From Acidobacteriaceae bacterium (lineage in GTDB: Bacteria; Acidobacteriota; Terriglobia; Terriglobales; Acidobacteriaceae), in the NCBI GenBank assembly GCA_028283655.1, contig JAPWKE010000003.1, forward strand, positions 558,001 through 622,000: 64,000 bases of DNA, read 5' to 3'. Below are positions 52,783-61,049 of the stretch, piece after piece (position 1 is the first letter of the stretch; every line of letters starts with the position of its first letter). Under the pieces are notes generated by a model. The model was not told the DNA's origin, made no database searches, and was given only the letters and a program-made list of their open reading frames with translations. A program made the position numbers and the translations under genes.

Positions 52783-52801
52783 CGGACGTATCATACGTCC
52801 G
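52783..52801. promoter_or_regulatory. 19-bp palindrome upstream of the second TonB receptor, candidate operator
   Basis: CGGACGTAT at 52783-52791 and ATACGTCCG at 52793-52801 are exact reverse complements around one C. The single-base centre and lack of a T run argue against a terminator and for a DNA site. It lies 14 bp after the GH55-like stop and 190 bp before the receptor start, in the promoter region of the receptor. Confidence 0.5.
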
Positions 52802-52844
52802 CAGAACACACCTGGAACTCCATCGCAAATACATGTAAATAAAT

Positions 52845-52892
52845 GACTTTATCCTTTTATCGGCTGTTTGCCGTCAGGTTAACGGTAAAGTC
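52845..52892 (+). promoter_or_regulatory. Possible structured leader of the TonB receptor mRNA
   Basis: GACTTTA at 52845-52851 pairs with TAAAGTC at 52886-52892, and a small CGGC/GCCG stem (52861-52873) lies inside. The rest of the 220-bp upstream region is AT-rich. The receptor ATG at 52990 follows AAGGGAGAGCC. It may be an RNA structure or only the promoter; evidence is thin. Confidence 0.25.
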
Positions 52893-52989
52893 CTAACCGA
52901 CCGTAATCTGCGTTCAATAGATTCCTCGGGTTGCATCAAGACAGGGGCTCAACGTTCTATATAGACGGCGAGCTTCCCAAGGGAGAGCC

Positions 52990-55900
52990 ATGAAGGAAGT
53001 CGGATCATTGAACAAGAAAGCTGGAAAGCCAGCAGAGATCGCACGAGGGATTCGTAATCTCGGCGCTGCTGTTTCCTTTGCGTCAGTCACCATGTTGGGC
53101 GTCGGAGTTGTCGGGACCGCATGTATCGCTCCTGCCGCCTACGCGCAGGGAACCAACGCTACGGTTCGCGGAACCGTAACCGATGCCACCGGAGCTCTGG
53201 TTGCCGGAGCGTCCGTATCGTTGAAGAGCCAGGAAACGAAGGTCGTCGTCTACACAGGCAAGACGCTGGAGAACGGTTCGTTCGTCGCCCCGCAGATTCC
53301 TCCGGGCGAGTACTCGCTGACGGTCACCTCGCCCGGCATGAGCAAGAAGACGCTCAACAACATTACGGTCTCGGTCTCGCAGACCACCTCGCTGGACGTT
53401 GCGCTCGCCGTCGGCAGTGCGAACGAGCAGGTGGACGTACAGGCCACCAGCACCCAGCAGCTTGATCGTGAAAGCTCGAACATCAGCACGCTGATCTCTC
53501 CGGCCGAAGTCCAGAACCTGCCGCTGCAGTCGCGCGACGCCTACAACCTGCTGGCAATCGTTCCGGGCATCGCTCACGGCGGTTCGGCAACGGCCGTCAA
53601 CTCGCAGCAGATCTCCATCAACGGCAGCCGTTCGCTCAACACCGAACTGCTCCTCGACGGCGTCTCACTGGTCGTTCCTTCCACCGGCTTCACCGCGGCC
53701 CTGCCCTCACCGGACGGCATCACCGAGTTCCGGGTGCTTGCGCTCAACGCTCCGGCAGAGTTCGGCCGAACCTCCGGCGGCGTCATCACCGTCAGCACCA
53801 AGTACGGCACCAGCGACTTCCACGGCAACCTCTACACTCTGGTGCGTAATGAGGCGTTGAACGCCAACAGCTACGCCAATCGCCTGAAGAACCCTGTCCT
53901 GGCCCGCCCCCGCGATCGCTACTACCAGTTCGGTGGCAGCATCGGTGGGCCATTGTTCATCCCGAAGCTCTACGGTCGCAACCATCAGACCTTCTTCTTC
54001 ATCAACTACGACCGCACGCAGCGGATCGTCCCCACGACCTCGACGTCTACCGTACCTTCCGCCGACTGGCGTACAGGAAACTTCAGCACAGCTACCACCA
54101 CCATCGTGGATCCTGTGACCAAGCTTCCGCTGGCAAACAACCAGGTCACGGCGATTGATCCAGCCGCCGCCGCAATCATTGCGCGTATTCCCCAGGCCAA
54201 CACGACAGGTACGTTCGACGCCACTAACAACCGCTACACCAACAACTACACCTACCAGACCACGACCAAGCCGGTCACGCAAAGAGTGGACGCCCGCCTG
54301 GATCAGCAGATCCGTCAAAGCGACCGTATCTTTGCCTCCGTCTACCGCTTCACCGACATGTCGCCACAGGTTCCCACCTTCAACGACCTGCTGCTGAACA
54401 CTGGTTATGACTGCGCCTGCTCGGAAGGCTGGATGGGATCAATCGGCGAAACGCACATCTTCTCCCCAACGCTCGTCAGCGAAATCCACATGGGCTTCTT
54501 CCGTTATGCGGCGTACCGCAACCCGACCGGCGGGAACGCAAACGTGGCAACCACGTTCAAAATTCCCTCCACGCCGCTCGACCAGCTCCCCTACACCAGC
54601 ATTACCGGCGAGTCCTCGTTTGGCGCCACCAGCAACACCACCCAGTTCAACGCGACGAACACCTACTCGCCCTTTGGCTCGGTCACCAAAACCTGGGGAC
54701 CGCACACGTTCAAGGCTGGCTTCAGCCTGCGCAAGAACGAGTTCAACTCCTACAACCCGGCTTCGTACATCAACGGCTCGCTCAACTTCACGGGTGAAAT
54801 TACCAGTCCGACAGCCAACAGCGGAAACCCTGCAAACGCCATGGCAGACTTCCTCTACGGCAAGATCAAGACAGGGAACTACGAGCTGCCGCAGCCTCCC
54901 ACCGGCCGCCGCAACTACAACTACGGCATCTACCTGCAGGACGACTATCGCATCACCCCGACGCTGGTCGTAAACGCTGGCGTACGCTACGAGTACGAAA
55001 GCCCGCAAACCGTCTCCAACAATATCTACTCTCGCTTTGAAGACAGCACCGGCTCGCTGCTCGTCGCTGGCAAGAACGCAACCAACTCACTCAACATCAC
55101 CACGCCCAAGCTCGACTTCTCGCCGCGCGTTGGCTTCTCGTGGAGCGCTCACCCTTCTACCGTCGTTCGTGGCGGCTTCGGCATGTTCTACGGCCTGGTG
55201 CTCTCGAACCTCGGCGGCCAGATCGCCTATCCCGGCTACGACGTCACCTCGTCGTACAACAACCAGGGCTCCGGTGTCGCGCAGCCGTTCACCCTCTCGC
55301 AGGGTCTTCCGCTCAACGGCGTTCGCGACCTCAACAACCCCGGCGCTGTACTCGTGGGCACCTCCGCATCGAATCCGCTAACGGTCTCCGGCGTGCAATT
55401 CGGCAAGCTCGATCCGCTCTCGCTCGTACAGCAGTACAACCTCGGCATCGAGCAGCAGCTTCCGTTCGCCATGCTCTTTGAGCTGAACTATGTGGGCAAC
55501 CACTCCGTGCATCTTCCGCTGAACATCCCCATCAACACGGTGGACATCACAAAGTGGGACGCCGTTGCCTTTGCGAACACGACCACCGCAACGCAGAACG
55601 CAAAGCCGTTCTCCAACCTCGGCACCTGGACCTCGGTCTACACCGGCGGCACCGCACGGTATGACTCCATGCAGGCTTCGCTGCGCCGCCAGTTCAGCAC
55701 GAACCTCGCGTTCATCATGAACTACACCTGGGCGAAGAACCGCGATAGCGATTCGAGCGTCTTCGGTAACGGCGTACCCACAAGTGCTTCAGCACACGCC
55801 CAGTACATGGGTAACTCGAAGCTGCGTGCGCTGGATTACGCCGCTTCCTCGTTCGACATTCGCAACACGTTGAACATCGCCGTACAGTACACCACCACTG

Positions 55901-56445
55901 GCCCAGCCTGGCTGCGCGGATTCAAGATCGCCCCGATCTTCATCATGCGTTCCGGCGCACCGCTCAACATCACGCAAACCAACAACATTCCAAACGCGAC
56001 AGCACAGCGTCCGAATGGAAGCAGCAACTCGCTCAAGATCACACCGTACCGCACCGGAAGTGCGATCCAGTACTTCATGCCGACGACCGACTCGCGCTTT
56101 CCTCTGACGCCCAGTGGGCCGCTTTTCACGGGCACGGGTTCCGCACGTACGGAAGTGCTCCATGCTGCTCTAGGAACGCTGGGACGCAACAGCATCGTCG
56201 GCCCCGGTGAAGTGAATCTTGACCTGTCCGTTTCGCGAATCATCCCGATCTACCGGAAGGTGAACTTCCAGATCCGTATGGATGCGTTCAACGTCCTCAA
56301 CCACGTCAATCTGTCGTTCCCGTCGACAACGCTCACCACGGTCGTCAACGGAAGCACACCGGGCTTCAATAGCTCGAGCTTCGGACAGATCACATCCGCG
56401 CAGCCGATGCGTACGATGCAGATCGTCGGTCGCATCAACTTCTAA
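52990..56445 (+). CDS. TonB-dependent receptor, Oar-like, with CarboxypepD-regulatory domain
   Basis: The 1151-residue protein starts after AAGGGAGAG and has a long signal peptide (hydrophobic about 24-45, cleavage near AYAQG). A carboxypeptidase-regulatory-like domain is at about 55-140 (ATVRGTVTDATGALVAGASV), the plug at about 145-290 (NLPLQSRDAYNLLAIVPGI and GRTSGGVITVSTKYGTSDFH), and a large outer-membrane barrel makes up the rest, ending in QIVGRINF with the terminal Phe needed for barrel assembly. It is the second receptor in the window and only distantly similar to the first in the barrel. As last gene of the GH79/GH55-like group it probably imports arabinogalactan, pectin or beta-glucan fragments. 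A strong terminator follows. Confidence 0.93.
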   Translation: MKEVGSLNKKAGKPAEIARGIRNLGAAVSFASVTMLGVGVVGTACIAPAAYAQGTNATVRGTVTDATGALVAGASVSLKSQETKVVVYTGKTLENGSFVAPQIPPGEYSLTVTSPGMSKKTLNNITVSVSQTTSLDVALAVGSANEQVDVQATSTQQLDRESSNISTLISPAEVQNLPLQSRDAYNLLAIVPGIAHGGSATAVNSQQISINGSRSLNTELLLDGVSLVVPSTGFTAALPSPDGITEFRVLALNAPAEFGRTSGGVITVSTKYGTSDFHGNLYTLVRNEALNANSYANRLKNPVLARPRDRYYQFGGSIGGPLFIPKLYGRNHQTFFFINYDRTQRIVPTTSTSTVPSADWRTGNFSTATTTIVDPVTKLPLANNQVTAIDPAAAAIIARIPQANTTGTFDATNNRYTNNYTYQTTTKPVTQRVDARLDQQIRQSDRIFASVYRFTDMSPQVPTFNDLLLNTGYDCACSEGWMGSIGETHIFSPTLVSEIHMGFFRYAAYRNPTGGNANVATTFKIPSTPLDQLPYTSITGESSFGATSNTTQFNATNTYSPFGSVTKTWGPHTFKAGFSLRKNEFNSYNPASYINGSLNFTGEITSPTANSGNPANAMADFLYGKIKTGNYELPQPPTGRRNYNYGIYLQDDYRITPTLVVNAGVRYEYESPQTVSNNIYSRFEDSTGSLLVAGKNATNSLNITTPKLDFSPRVGFSWSAHPSTVVRGGFGMFYGLVLSNLGGQIAYPGYDVTSSYNNQGSGVAQPFTLSQGLPLNGVRDLNNPGAVLVGTSASNPLTVSGVQFGKLDPLSLVQQYNLGIEQQLPFAMLFELNYVGNHSVHLPLNIPINTVDITKWDAVAFANTTTATQNAKPFSNLGTWTSVYTGGTARYDSMQASLRRQFSTNLAFIMNYTWAKNRDSDSSVFGNGVPTSASAHAQYMGNSKLRALDYAASSFDIRNTLNIAVQYTTTGPAWLRGFKIAPIFIMRSGAPLNITQTNNIPNATAQRPNGSSNSLKITPYRTGSAIQYFMPTTDSRFPLTPSGPLFTGTGSARTEVLHAALGTLGRNSIVGPGEVNLDLSVSRIIPIYRKVNFQIRMDAFNVLNHVNLSFPSTTLTTVVNGSTPGFNSSSFGQITSAQPMRTMQIVGRINF

Positions 56446-56458
56446 CCCATCCATGCAG

Positions 56459-56494
56459 AAGCGGCCGCACCGGAGTACTCCGGTGCGGCCGCTT
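56459..56494. terminator. Strong bidirectional terminator
   Basis: Positions 56459-56475 and 56478-56494 form a perfect 17-bp stem (core GCGGCCGCACCGGAG) around TA, between the convergent stops of the TonB receptor and the SDR gene. CTTGTTTTGT follows on the plus strand. Confidence 0.88.
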
Positions 56495-56525
56495 CTTGTT
56501 TTGTACTTTGGAAAATCCCTGCTTC

Positions 56526-57272
56526 TTACTGCAGACCTCCGCTTACGCGAATCGTCTCGCCGGTGATCCATGCGGAATCTTCAGACGCAAGGTACACGGC
56601 TGCCTTCGCGATATCTTCAGGCTCTCCAAGTCGGCCAAGAGGTGTGTTCGCTGCGAGTTGCTTGCCGACCGTCTCCTCAAAGCCTTCGATGCTCTGTATG
56701 CCAGGCGTGCGTGTAACACCGGGAAGGATGGAGTTTACGCGAATCTTGCGGGCGCCAAGCTCCTTCGCTGCTACCTTGGTGATGACATCGACCGCAGCCT
56801 TGCTGGCCGAGTAAATCGCCGAGGCCGGTCCGGGGTTCGACGCGTAGACCGAACTGATATTGAGAATGCTTCCGCCTTCTTCCATCTGCTTGATCGCATG
56901 TTGGATGGCAAGCACAGGCCCGAGAACGTTTGTGTTGAACTCGCGATGAAACTCCTGCTCCTGCACAGCTTCAATTGGATCGAACTGGAAGACACCCGCG
57001 TTATTTACAAGAATATCCAGACGACCGTACTCGCTCTGCGTTGCGGCAAAGAGCTTTGCCACATCGGCAGTCTTCGACATATCGGCCTGCACGGCGATAG
57101 CTTTGCCGCCTGCGCTTACGATGCTCTGCACCACGTGCTCGGCAGCGTCACGGCTGCTCGCATAGTTGACGACGACAGAGGCTCCTGCAGCACCGAACGC
57201 TGTGGCGATAGCGGCCCCGATGCCTTTGGAAGCACCTGTAACGATTGCGACCTTACTGTTCAACTTCGACAT
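56526..57272 (-). CDS. Short-chain dehydrogenase/reductase
   Basis: The ATG at 57272 gives 248 residues, the usual classical SDR length; the longer open frame upstream to 57473 lies inside the flavin oxidoreductase gene. The Rossmann motif TGASKGIG is at 12-19, NNAG at 90-93, the catalytic Ser in NISSVY near 140, and YSASK with Tyr154 and Lys158. The C-terminal PLGRLGEPEDIAKAAVYLAS and VSGGLQ are typical of 3-oxoacyl-reductase-like SDRs. It should be an NAD(P)H-dependent carbonyl reductase. Its start overlaps the end of the preceding OYE gene by 20 bp, so it is the last gene of a coupled operon of redox enzymes. Confidence 0.93.
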   Translation of the reverse strand: MSKLNSKVAIVTGASKGIGAAIATAFGAAGASVVVNYASSRDAAEHVVQSIVSAGGKAIAVQADMSKTADVAKLFAATQSEYGRLDILVNNAGVFQFDPIEAVQEQEFHREFNTNVLGPVLAIQHAIKQMEEGGSILNISSVYASNPGPASAIYSASKAAVDVITKVAAKELGARKIRVNSILPGVTRTPGIQSIEGFEETVGKQLAANTPLGRLGEPEDIAKAAVYLASEDSAWITGETIRVSGGLQ

Positions 57273-58404
57273 ACTCGTTCTCTCTTTCTGTGTGCTCTTG
57301 ACGAGCTGCTTCTGCTTGTTCGAGCGTGAGATAGTCGGTATAGCCTTCTGTTCCACGCGTGTAAAAGGTGCTGCGGTCATAGCTGTTGAGCTCTGCGTCG
57401 AGCTCAATGCGATGGGGCAGATCTGGGTTTGCGATAAAGAGACGACCGAAGGCGATAGCGTCCGCATCGCCACGCTGCAGCAGCGCTTCTGCGTCAGCAG
57501 GCTTGTAGCCTCCTGCTGCGAGCAGACGTGTGTTGCCGGTCACCAGCGGGCGAAAGCGATCGGGCCCGAGATCAAGCTGCGGCTGCACATCGAGGTTTCC
57601 GGAGACGCGCGGGCTCACCAGGTGAATGTACGCAGGCCTGCGCTTGTTCACTTCTGCCACGGCGTAGCTGTAGGTCTCCCAGCGATTGTTATCGCTGATG
57701 TCGCCGTGCTCGTTGGTAGGTGAAAGGCGTACGCCGACGCGATCCGCTCCCCAGACGTTGATGACGGCGTCAGTAACAGCCAGCAGAAAGCGTGCCCTGT
57801 TTTCGACCGAGCCGCCCCACTCATCGGTGCGATGGTTCGAACTGCTATTCAGGAACTGGTCCGGCAGATAACCGTTGGCCCCGTGAACTTCGACGCCGTC
57901 GAAACCTGCTTCGAGTGCAAGTTGCGCACTGCGGCGAAACTCTTCGATAACACCGGGAATCTCGGCAGCCTCAAGTGCTCGCGGCACAGGGCGAGCCTTA
58001 GGGCCGTCCCAGGTCAGGGCTTCGCCCGAGGAGCGAATCGCTGACGGAGCAACAGGAAGCACGCCGCCTGGCTGGAGGTCCTGATGCGAGAGCCTACCAA
58101 CGTGCCAGATCTGTTGGAAGATCGTGCCGCCAAGCTCATGCACGGCCTGCGTAATGGGCCGCCAGCCATCGCGCTGCGCTTCCGTATGGATGCCTGGTGT
58201 GCCACGATATCCATGGCCAAACGGCGATACGGGCGTGCCTTCGGTGATGATCAGGCCGGCTGAAGCGCGCTGCCGGTAGTACTCGAGCGCCATCGCACTG
58301 GGCACGTTGCCTTCATCCGCGCGGGTGCGGGTCAACGGTGCCATAACGACGCGGTTGCGAAGGGTATAAGGCCCAAGCGAGAGGGGTGAGAGTAGCTTCT
58401 TCAC
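57253..58404 (-). CDS. Old yellow enzyme family NADH:flavin oxidoreductase
   Basis: The 383-residue protein shows the OYE plan: SLGPYTLRNRVVMAPLTRTRA at the N-terminus with the FMN-binding Thr, YYRQRASAGLIITEGTPVSP, FQQIWHVGRLSH, GFDGVEVHGANGYLPDQF with the active-site His/Asn pair, NHRTDEWGG, and a C-terminal FMN phosphate region (DAIAFGRLFIANPDLP). Such NemA-like enzymes reduce activated alkenes, quinones or nitro compounds using an FMN in a single barrel. The ATG overlaps the peroxiredoxin stop by four bases (ATGA) and the SDR gene starts inside its 3' end. The order suggests a stress-response module against electrophiles. Confidence 0.94.
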   Translation of the reverse strand: MKKLLSPLSLGPYTLRNRVVMAPLTRTRADEGNVPSAMALEYYRQRASAGLIITEGTPVSPFGHGYRGTPGIHTEAQRDGWRPITQAVHELGGTIFQQIWHVGRLSHQDLQPGGVLPVAPSAIRSSGEALTWDGPKARPVPRALEAAEIPGVIEEFRRSAQLALEAGFDGVEVHGANGYLPDQFLNSSSNHRTDEWGGSVENRARFLLAVTDAVINVWGADRVGVRLSPTNEHGDISDNNRWETYSYAVAEVNKRRPAYIHLVSPRVSGNLDVQPQLDLGPDRFRPLVTGNTRLLAAGGYKPADAEALLQRGDADAIAFGRLFIANPDLPHRIELDAELNSYDRSTFYTRGTEGYTDYLTLEQAEAARQEHTERENEYVEVEQ

Positions 58405-59093
58405 TGTTTGCCTCCTTGATCTGTGGCGCTCAGTTGGCGGAGTGTGTCGAGCACGATCTCCGGATCGAGCCTGCGTGTGTAGTCTTCATCCACGTAGGCG
58501 AGTTTGATGATGCCGCTGCGGTCGAGCACAAACGTGGCCGGGATCGGCAACTCCGTTGCGCCGGTCTCTCCGTTCATCATCGCCAGACCATGCTGAAACT
58601 GGTTGTAGGTCTCCAGAAGGTCATTGGGCAGTGTGAAGACGATGCCGAAGCGCCGTGCCACTTTGTTACCTACATCGCTAAGCACGGGAAACTGCAGGCC
58701 GTTCTTCTCCTCGGTTGATAAGGAGTTGTCCGGGAGCTGCGGTGAGATCGCAACCAGCGAAGCGCCGAGCTTCTGAATCTCCGGCAGTGCTCGCTGCAGG
58801 CCGCGAAGTTCGATGTTGCAGTACGGGCACCATCCTCCGCGATAAAACGCGATCACTACTGGGCCGGCCGACAGCAACTGCTGCAGGCGAACCGGTGTGC
58901 CGTGCGCGTCCATGAGAATGAAGTCCTGCGCACGGTTGCCTTCGCTGAGAGAAGACTCGCGGAGAGCGCTACGGATCAGTTCTTCCGTCGCAGCATCCAT
59001 GATCTTCAGCTTGTCAGCCGGGATCACTTCATTGCGATAGTGATCGCGGGCTGCGTCGAGTTCGTTTGTTGTTTGCAATACCTGCGTCGCCAT
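58401..59093 (-). CDS. Peroxiredoxin / AhpC-TSA family protein
   Basis: The 230-residue protein has a short helical N-terminus and a thioredoxin-like fold from about residue 50. The active segment YRGGWCPYC carries Cys89 and Cys92, and AISPQLPDNS and FPVLSDVGNKVARRFGI match the peroxiredoxin-like AhpC/TSA group, with PATFVLDRSGII near the C-terminus. A CPYC pair resembles thioredoxin-like bacterioferritin-comigratory relatives more than classical AhpC. It would reduce peroxides or disulfides in the cytoplasm. It starts 54 bp after the CMD gene and ends in an ATGA overlap with the OYE gene. Confidence 0.9.
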   Translation of the reverse strand: MATQVLQTTNELDAARDHYRNEVIPADKLKIMDAATEELIRSALRESSLSEGNRAQDFILMDAHGTPVRLQQLLSAGPVVIAFYRGGWCPYCNIELRGLQRALPEIQKLGASLVAISPQLPDNSLSTEEKNGLQFPVLSDVGNKVARRFGIVFTLPNDLLETYNQFQHGLAMMNGETGATELPIPATFVLDRSGIIKLAYVDEDYTRRLDPEIVLDTLRQLSATDQGGKQ

Positions 59094-59147
59094 CAGCGTC
59101 TCTCCTTGAGAAAGGTTTGTAGTGTGTTCCGCCTGGGGCGGAAGCTC

Positions 59148-59714
59148 TTACCGAGCTTCCGCTGCAAAGGCCTGGTCGATCGTTGCCGGGGAGAGATGGT
59201 CAAGGTAGTTCGAGACCGTCTTCAGCGCGACGCCAAGCAGCAGTTCCATCACCTGCGGCTTCTGGTAGCCCGCTTCGAGGAATGCCTCCACAGTTGCAGG
59301 CGAAGCAAAGCCGCGCTCACGCACAATCTCGCGAACCAGATTCACCAACGCGTTCTGCTTCTTGTCTGCCACGGGCTTGCCATCGCGAACGGCAGCGATC
59401 GTCTCAGCAGGTGCGTGGAGGAAAGCCTTGGCAATGGTGGAGTGTGCGGCTGCGCAGTAGTTGCATTTGTTCTCTTCGCTCGCAGCGAGCAGGATCAGCT
59501 GACGCTCGATGGGCGAGAACGTGCCCTTCTCAAAAACGCCATCCATGGCAAGGTAACCCTGCAGTACGGTGGGGCTGTTGGCGAACGTGGCCATCAGGTT
59601 CGGGATAAAGCCAAAGCCCTTCTGAATGTTCTCGAGAATCGGCTTGGAAGCCTCAGGTGCGGTGGCAACGGTGAGCGGCTGGAACAGGGTTTCGGTAGCG
59701 GTAGCGTTCGACAT
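59148..59714 (-). CDS. AhpD-like carboxymuconolactone decarboxylase family protein
   Basis: The 188-residue helical protein carries the CMD/AhpD motif ENKCNYCAAAH with Cys84, Cys87 and His91, used in alkylhydroperoxidase activity. NIQKGFGFIPNLM and the C-terminal LGVALKTVSNYLDHL also fit the uncharacterised peroxidase-related subgroup. It is the first gene of the operon of four redox genes and divergent from the LysR gene, with a 112-bp region holding an inverted repeat. It probably hands electrons to, or works alongside, the peroxiredoxin encoded next. Confidence 0.92.
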   Translation of the reverse strand: MSNATATETLFQPLTVATAPEASKPILENIQKGFGFIPNLMATFANSPTVLQGYLAMDGVFEKGTFSPIERQLILLAASEENKCNYCAAAHSTIAKAFLHAPAETIAAVRDGKPVADKKQNALVNLVREIVRERGFASPATVEAFLEAGYQKPQVMELLLGVALKTVSNYLDHLSPATIDQAFAAEAR

Positions 59715-59771
59715 TTTCTTTCTCCTTAGCTCGGTTCATAACCGTCAGCTACTGGAGTAGACACTTTGGCG

Positions 59772-59805
59772 AGTTGATATGATTCCTAAGAAGATCCGAT
59801 CAACT
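59772..59805. promoter_or_regulatory. Inverted repeat in the LysR / redox-operon divergent promoter
   Basis: AGTTGAT at 59772-59778 and ATCAACT at 59799-59805 are exact reverse complements 20 bases apart. They sit in the 112-bp gap between the LysR start (TTG at 59827) and the AhpD-like gene (59714). The arrangement suits a LysR-type regulator that autoregulates and activates the divergent operon. Confidence 0.5.
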
Positions 59806-59826
59806 TGATAAGAAAAGGCGTTCACC

Positions 59827-60744
59827 TTGGAGCTAAGACATCTTCGTTATTTCACTGCAGTGGTTCAGTGGAACGGCTACCGCGAGGCCGCAAGGCAGCG
59901 GAATATCGCGCAGCCTGCGCTGAGCCAGGCCGTGTCTGAGCTGGAGGAAGAGCTTGGGCTGAAGCTGTTCAATCGCGAGAAGCGGCGCGCCCGTCTCACA
60001 CCCGAAGGCGAGGTGTTTTACGTTGAGGCCGTGCGTGTTCTGGAGCAGGCTCAGCACGCGATAGATGCAGCCCGCCGAGCCGCACGTGGTGAGATCGGAA
60101 CGCTGCGCATTGGCTTCCTGGGGTCAGCAACGTCGTCGTTCCTTCCCGATCTGATTCGCTTGTATCGGCAGCGCTACCCTGGGGTGAAGCTTGTGCTGGA
60201 AGAACTGACGCCACTGCAGCAGGACGAAGCGTTCGCTCGTGGGGAGCTGGACGTGGGTTTCACGCGCCCACTCACCCGCGATCAGGCAGCACTGTTCAAC
60301 ACGCGCTCTATTTACAAGGAACCTCTGCTGGTCGCGATGCCCGATCACTGCGCGCCAAAAGGGAAGAGCGTGGCGCTGAATACGTTTGAAGGCAAGCCTT
60401 TGATCCTCTTCCATCGTCGTGGCGCACCGGGCTTATACGACAGCATCACGGCTTTGTGTAAGGAAGCAGGCTTTGTTCCGCGCGTGGAGTACGAGCCGAA
60501 CATGATGCAGACCGTGCTCTCGCTTGTGGCTTCCGAAGCTGGAGCCGCGATCGTCCCTGCCTGCGTAAGCAATCTCCGCGCAGATGGCGTGAAGTTTCTG
60601 CGTCTTACTCCCGATGAGGCTCGCGTCGAGTTGATCGCAACCTGGCTGAAGGGCGTGCCATCCGTGGTCCTGCAGTCATTCCTCGATCTGCTGGAAACGG
60701 AGTCCCTCACCATTTTGGCTAAGGTAAAAAACCATGTGCCATGA
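59827..60744 (+). CDS. LysR-family transcriptional regulator
   Basis: The 305-residue protein (TTG start: MELRHLRYF, standard LysR opening) has the N-terminal helix-turn-helix (about 4-60; REAARQRNIAQPALSQAVSELEEELGLKLFNR) and a type-2 periplasmic-binding-protein-like effector domain (about 90-300; LRIGFLGSATSSFLPDLIRLYRQRYPGV). It is divergent from the four-gene redox operon and probably controls it in response to an oxidant or electrophile. The effector is unknown; I see no clear pair of redox Cys of OxyR type. Confidence 0.94.
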   Translation: MELRHLRYFTAVVQWNGYREAARQRNIAQPALSQAVSELEEELGLKLFNREKRRARLTPEGEVFYVEAVRVLEQAQHAIDAARRAARGEIGTLRIGFLGSATSSFLPDLIRLYRQRYPGVKLVLEELTPLQQDEAFARGELDVGFTRPLTRDQAALFNTRSIYKEPLLVAMPDHCAPKGKSVALNTFEGKPLILFHRRGAPGLYDSITALCKEAGFVPRVEYEPNMMQTVLSLVASEAGAAIVPACVSNLRADGVKFLRLTPDEARVELIATWLKGVPSVVLQSFLDLLETESLTILAKVKNHVP

Positions 60745-60882
60745 AGACCGCAGTCATAACTGCTGCCGTGTTCCCACGCATAGAAGGTGATAGAAGCAGC
60801 AGCCTGCTGCCTGACGGGAACTCTCTTCAGGCAGTAACACTCCTCGAACGGATGAAAACTTCGGCATATAATTACGCTGTAA

Positions 60883-60945
60883 GCGGGAGTAGTTCCGTGG
60901 CAGAACGTCAGCCATTCCCAAGCTGGTAATCTGGTCGTCCTCCCG
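60883..60945 (+). pseudogene. Degenerate tRNA-Gly
   Basis: GCGGGAG (60883-60889) can pair with the CTCCCG at 60940-60945, and a perfect D-arm GTTC-CGTGGCA-GAAC follows, as in tRNA-Gly. The anticodon region still reads TTCCCAA but its stem needs a two-base bulge, and no T-arm with TTCGA exists, so the molecule is only 63 bases. It is a 5' tRNA half followed by foreign sequence. Confidence 0.6.
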
Positions 60946-60946
60946 A

Positions 60947-61021
60947 GCGGGAGTAGCTCAATGGTAGAGTAGCGGCTTCCCAAGCCGTTGGTTGCGGGTT
61001 CGATCCCCGTCTCCCGCTCCA
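60947..61021 (+). tRNA. tRNA-Gly (CCC)
   Basis: The 75-base cloverleaf is complete. GCGGGAG/CTCCCGC is the acceptor, the D-arm is GCTC-AATGGTA-GAGT (last pair C/G to wobble), the anticodon arm is GCGGC-TTCCCAA-GCCGT with anticodon CCC, and the T-arm is GCGGG-TTCGATC-CCCGT. CCA is encoded at the end. It reads GGG glycine codons. It lies between a damaged tRNA-Gly and a lipoprotein gene. Confidence 0.95.
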
Positions 61022-61049
61022 AGTTCCATAGGCATACTCTCTAGTCGCA

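Noticed and set aside
60345-61022. Minus-strand frame giving METGIEPAT-like and GSNPQPTAW-like sequence
   Set aside because: These are well-known spurious translations of the complement of tRNA genes; the DNA is the tRNA-Gly region and the LysR 3' end.
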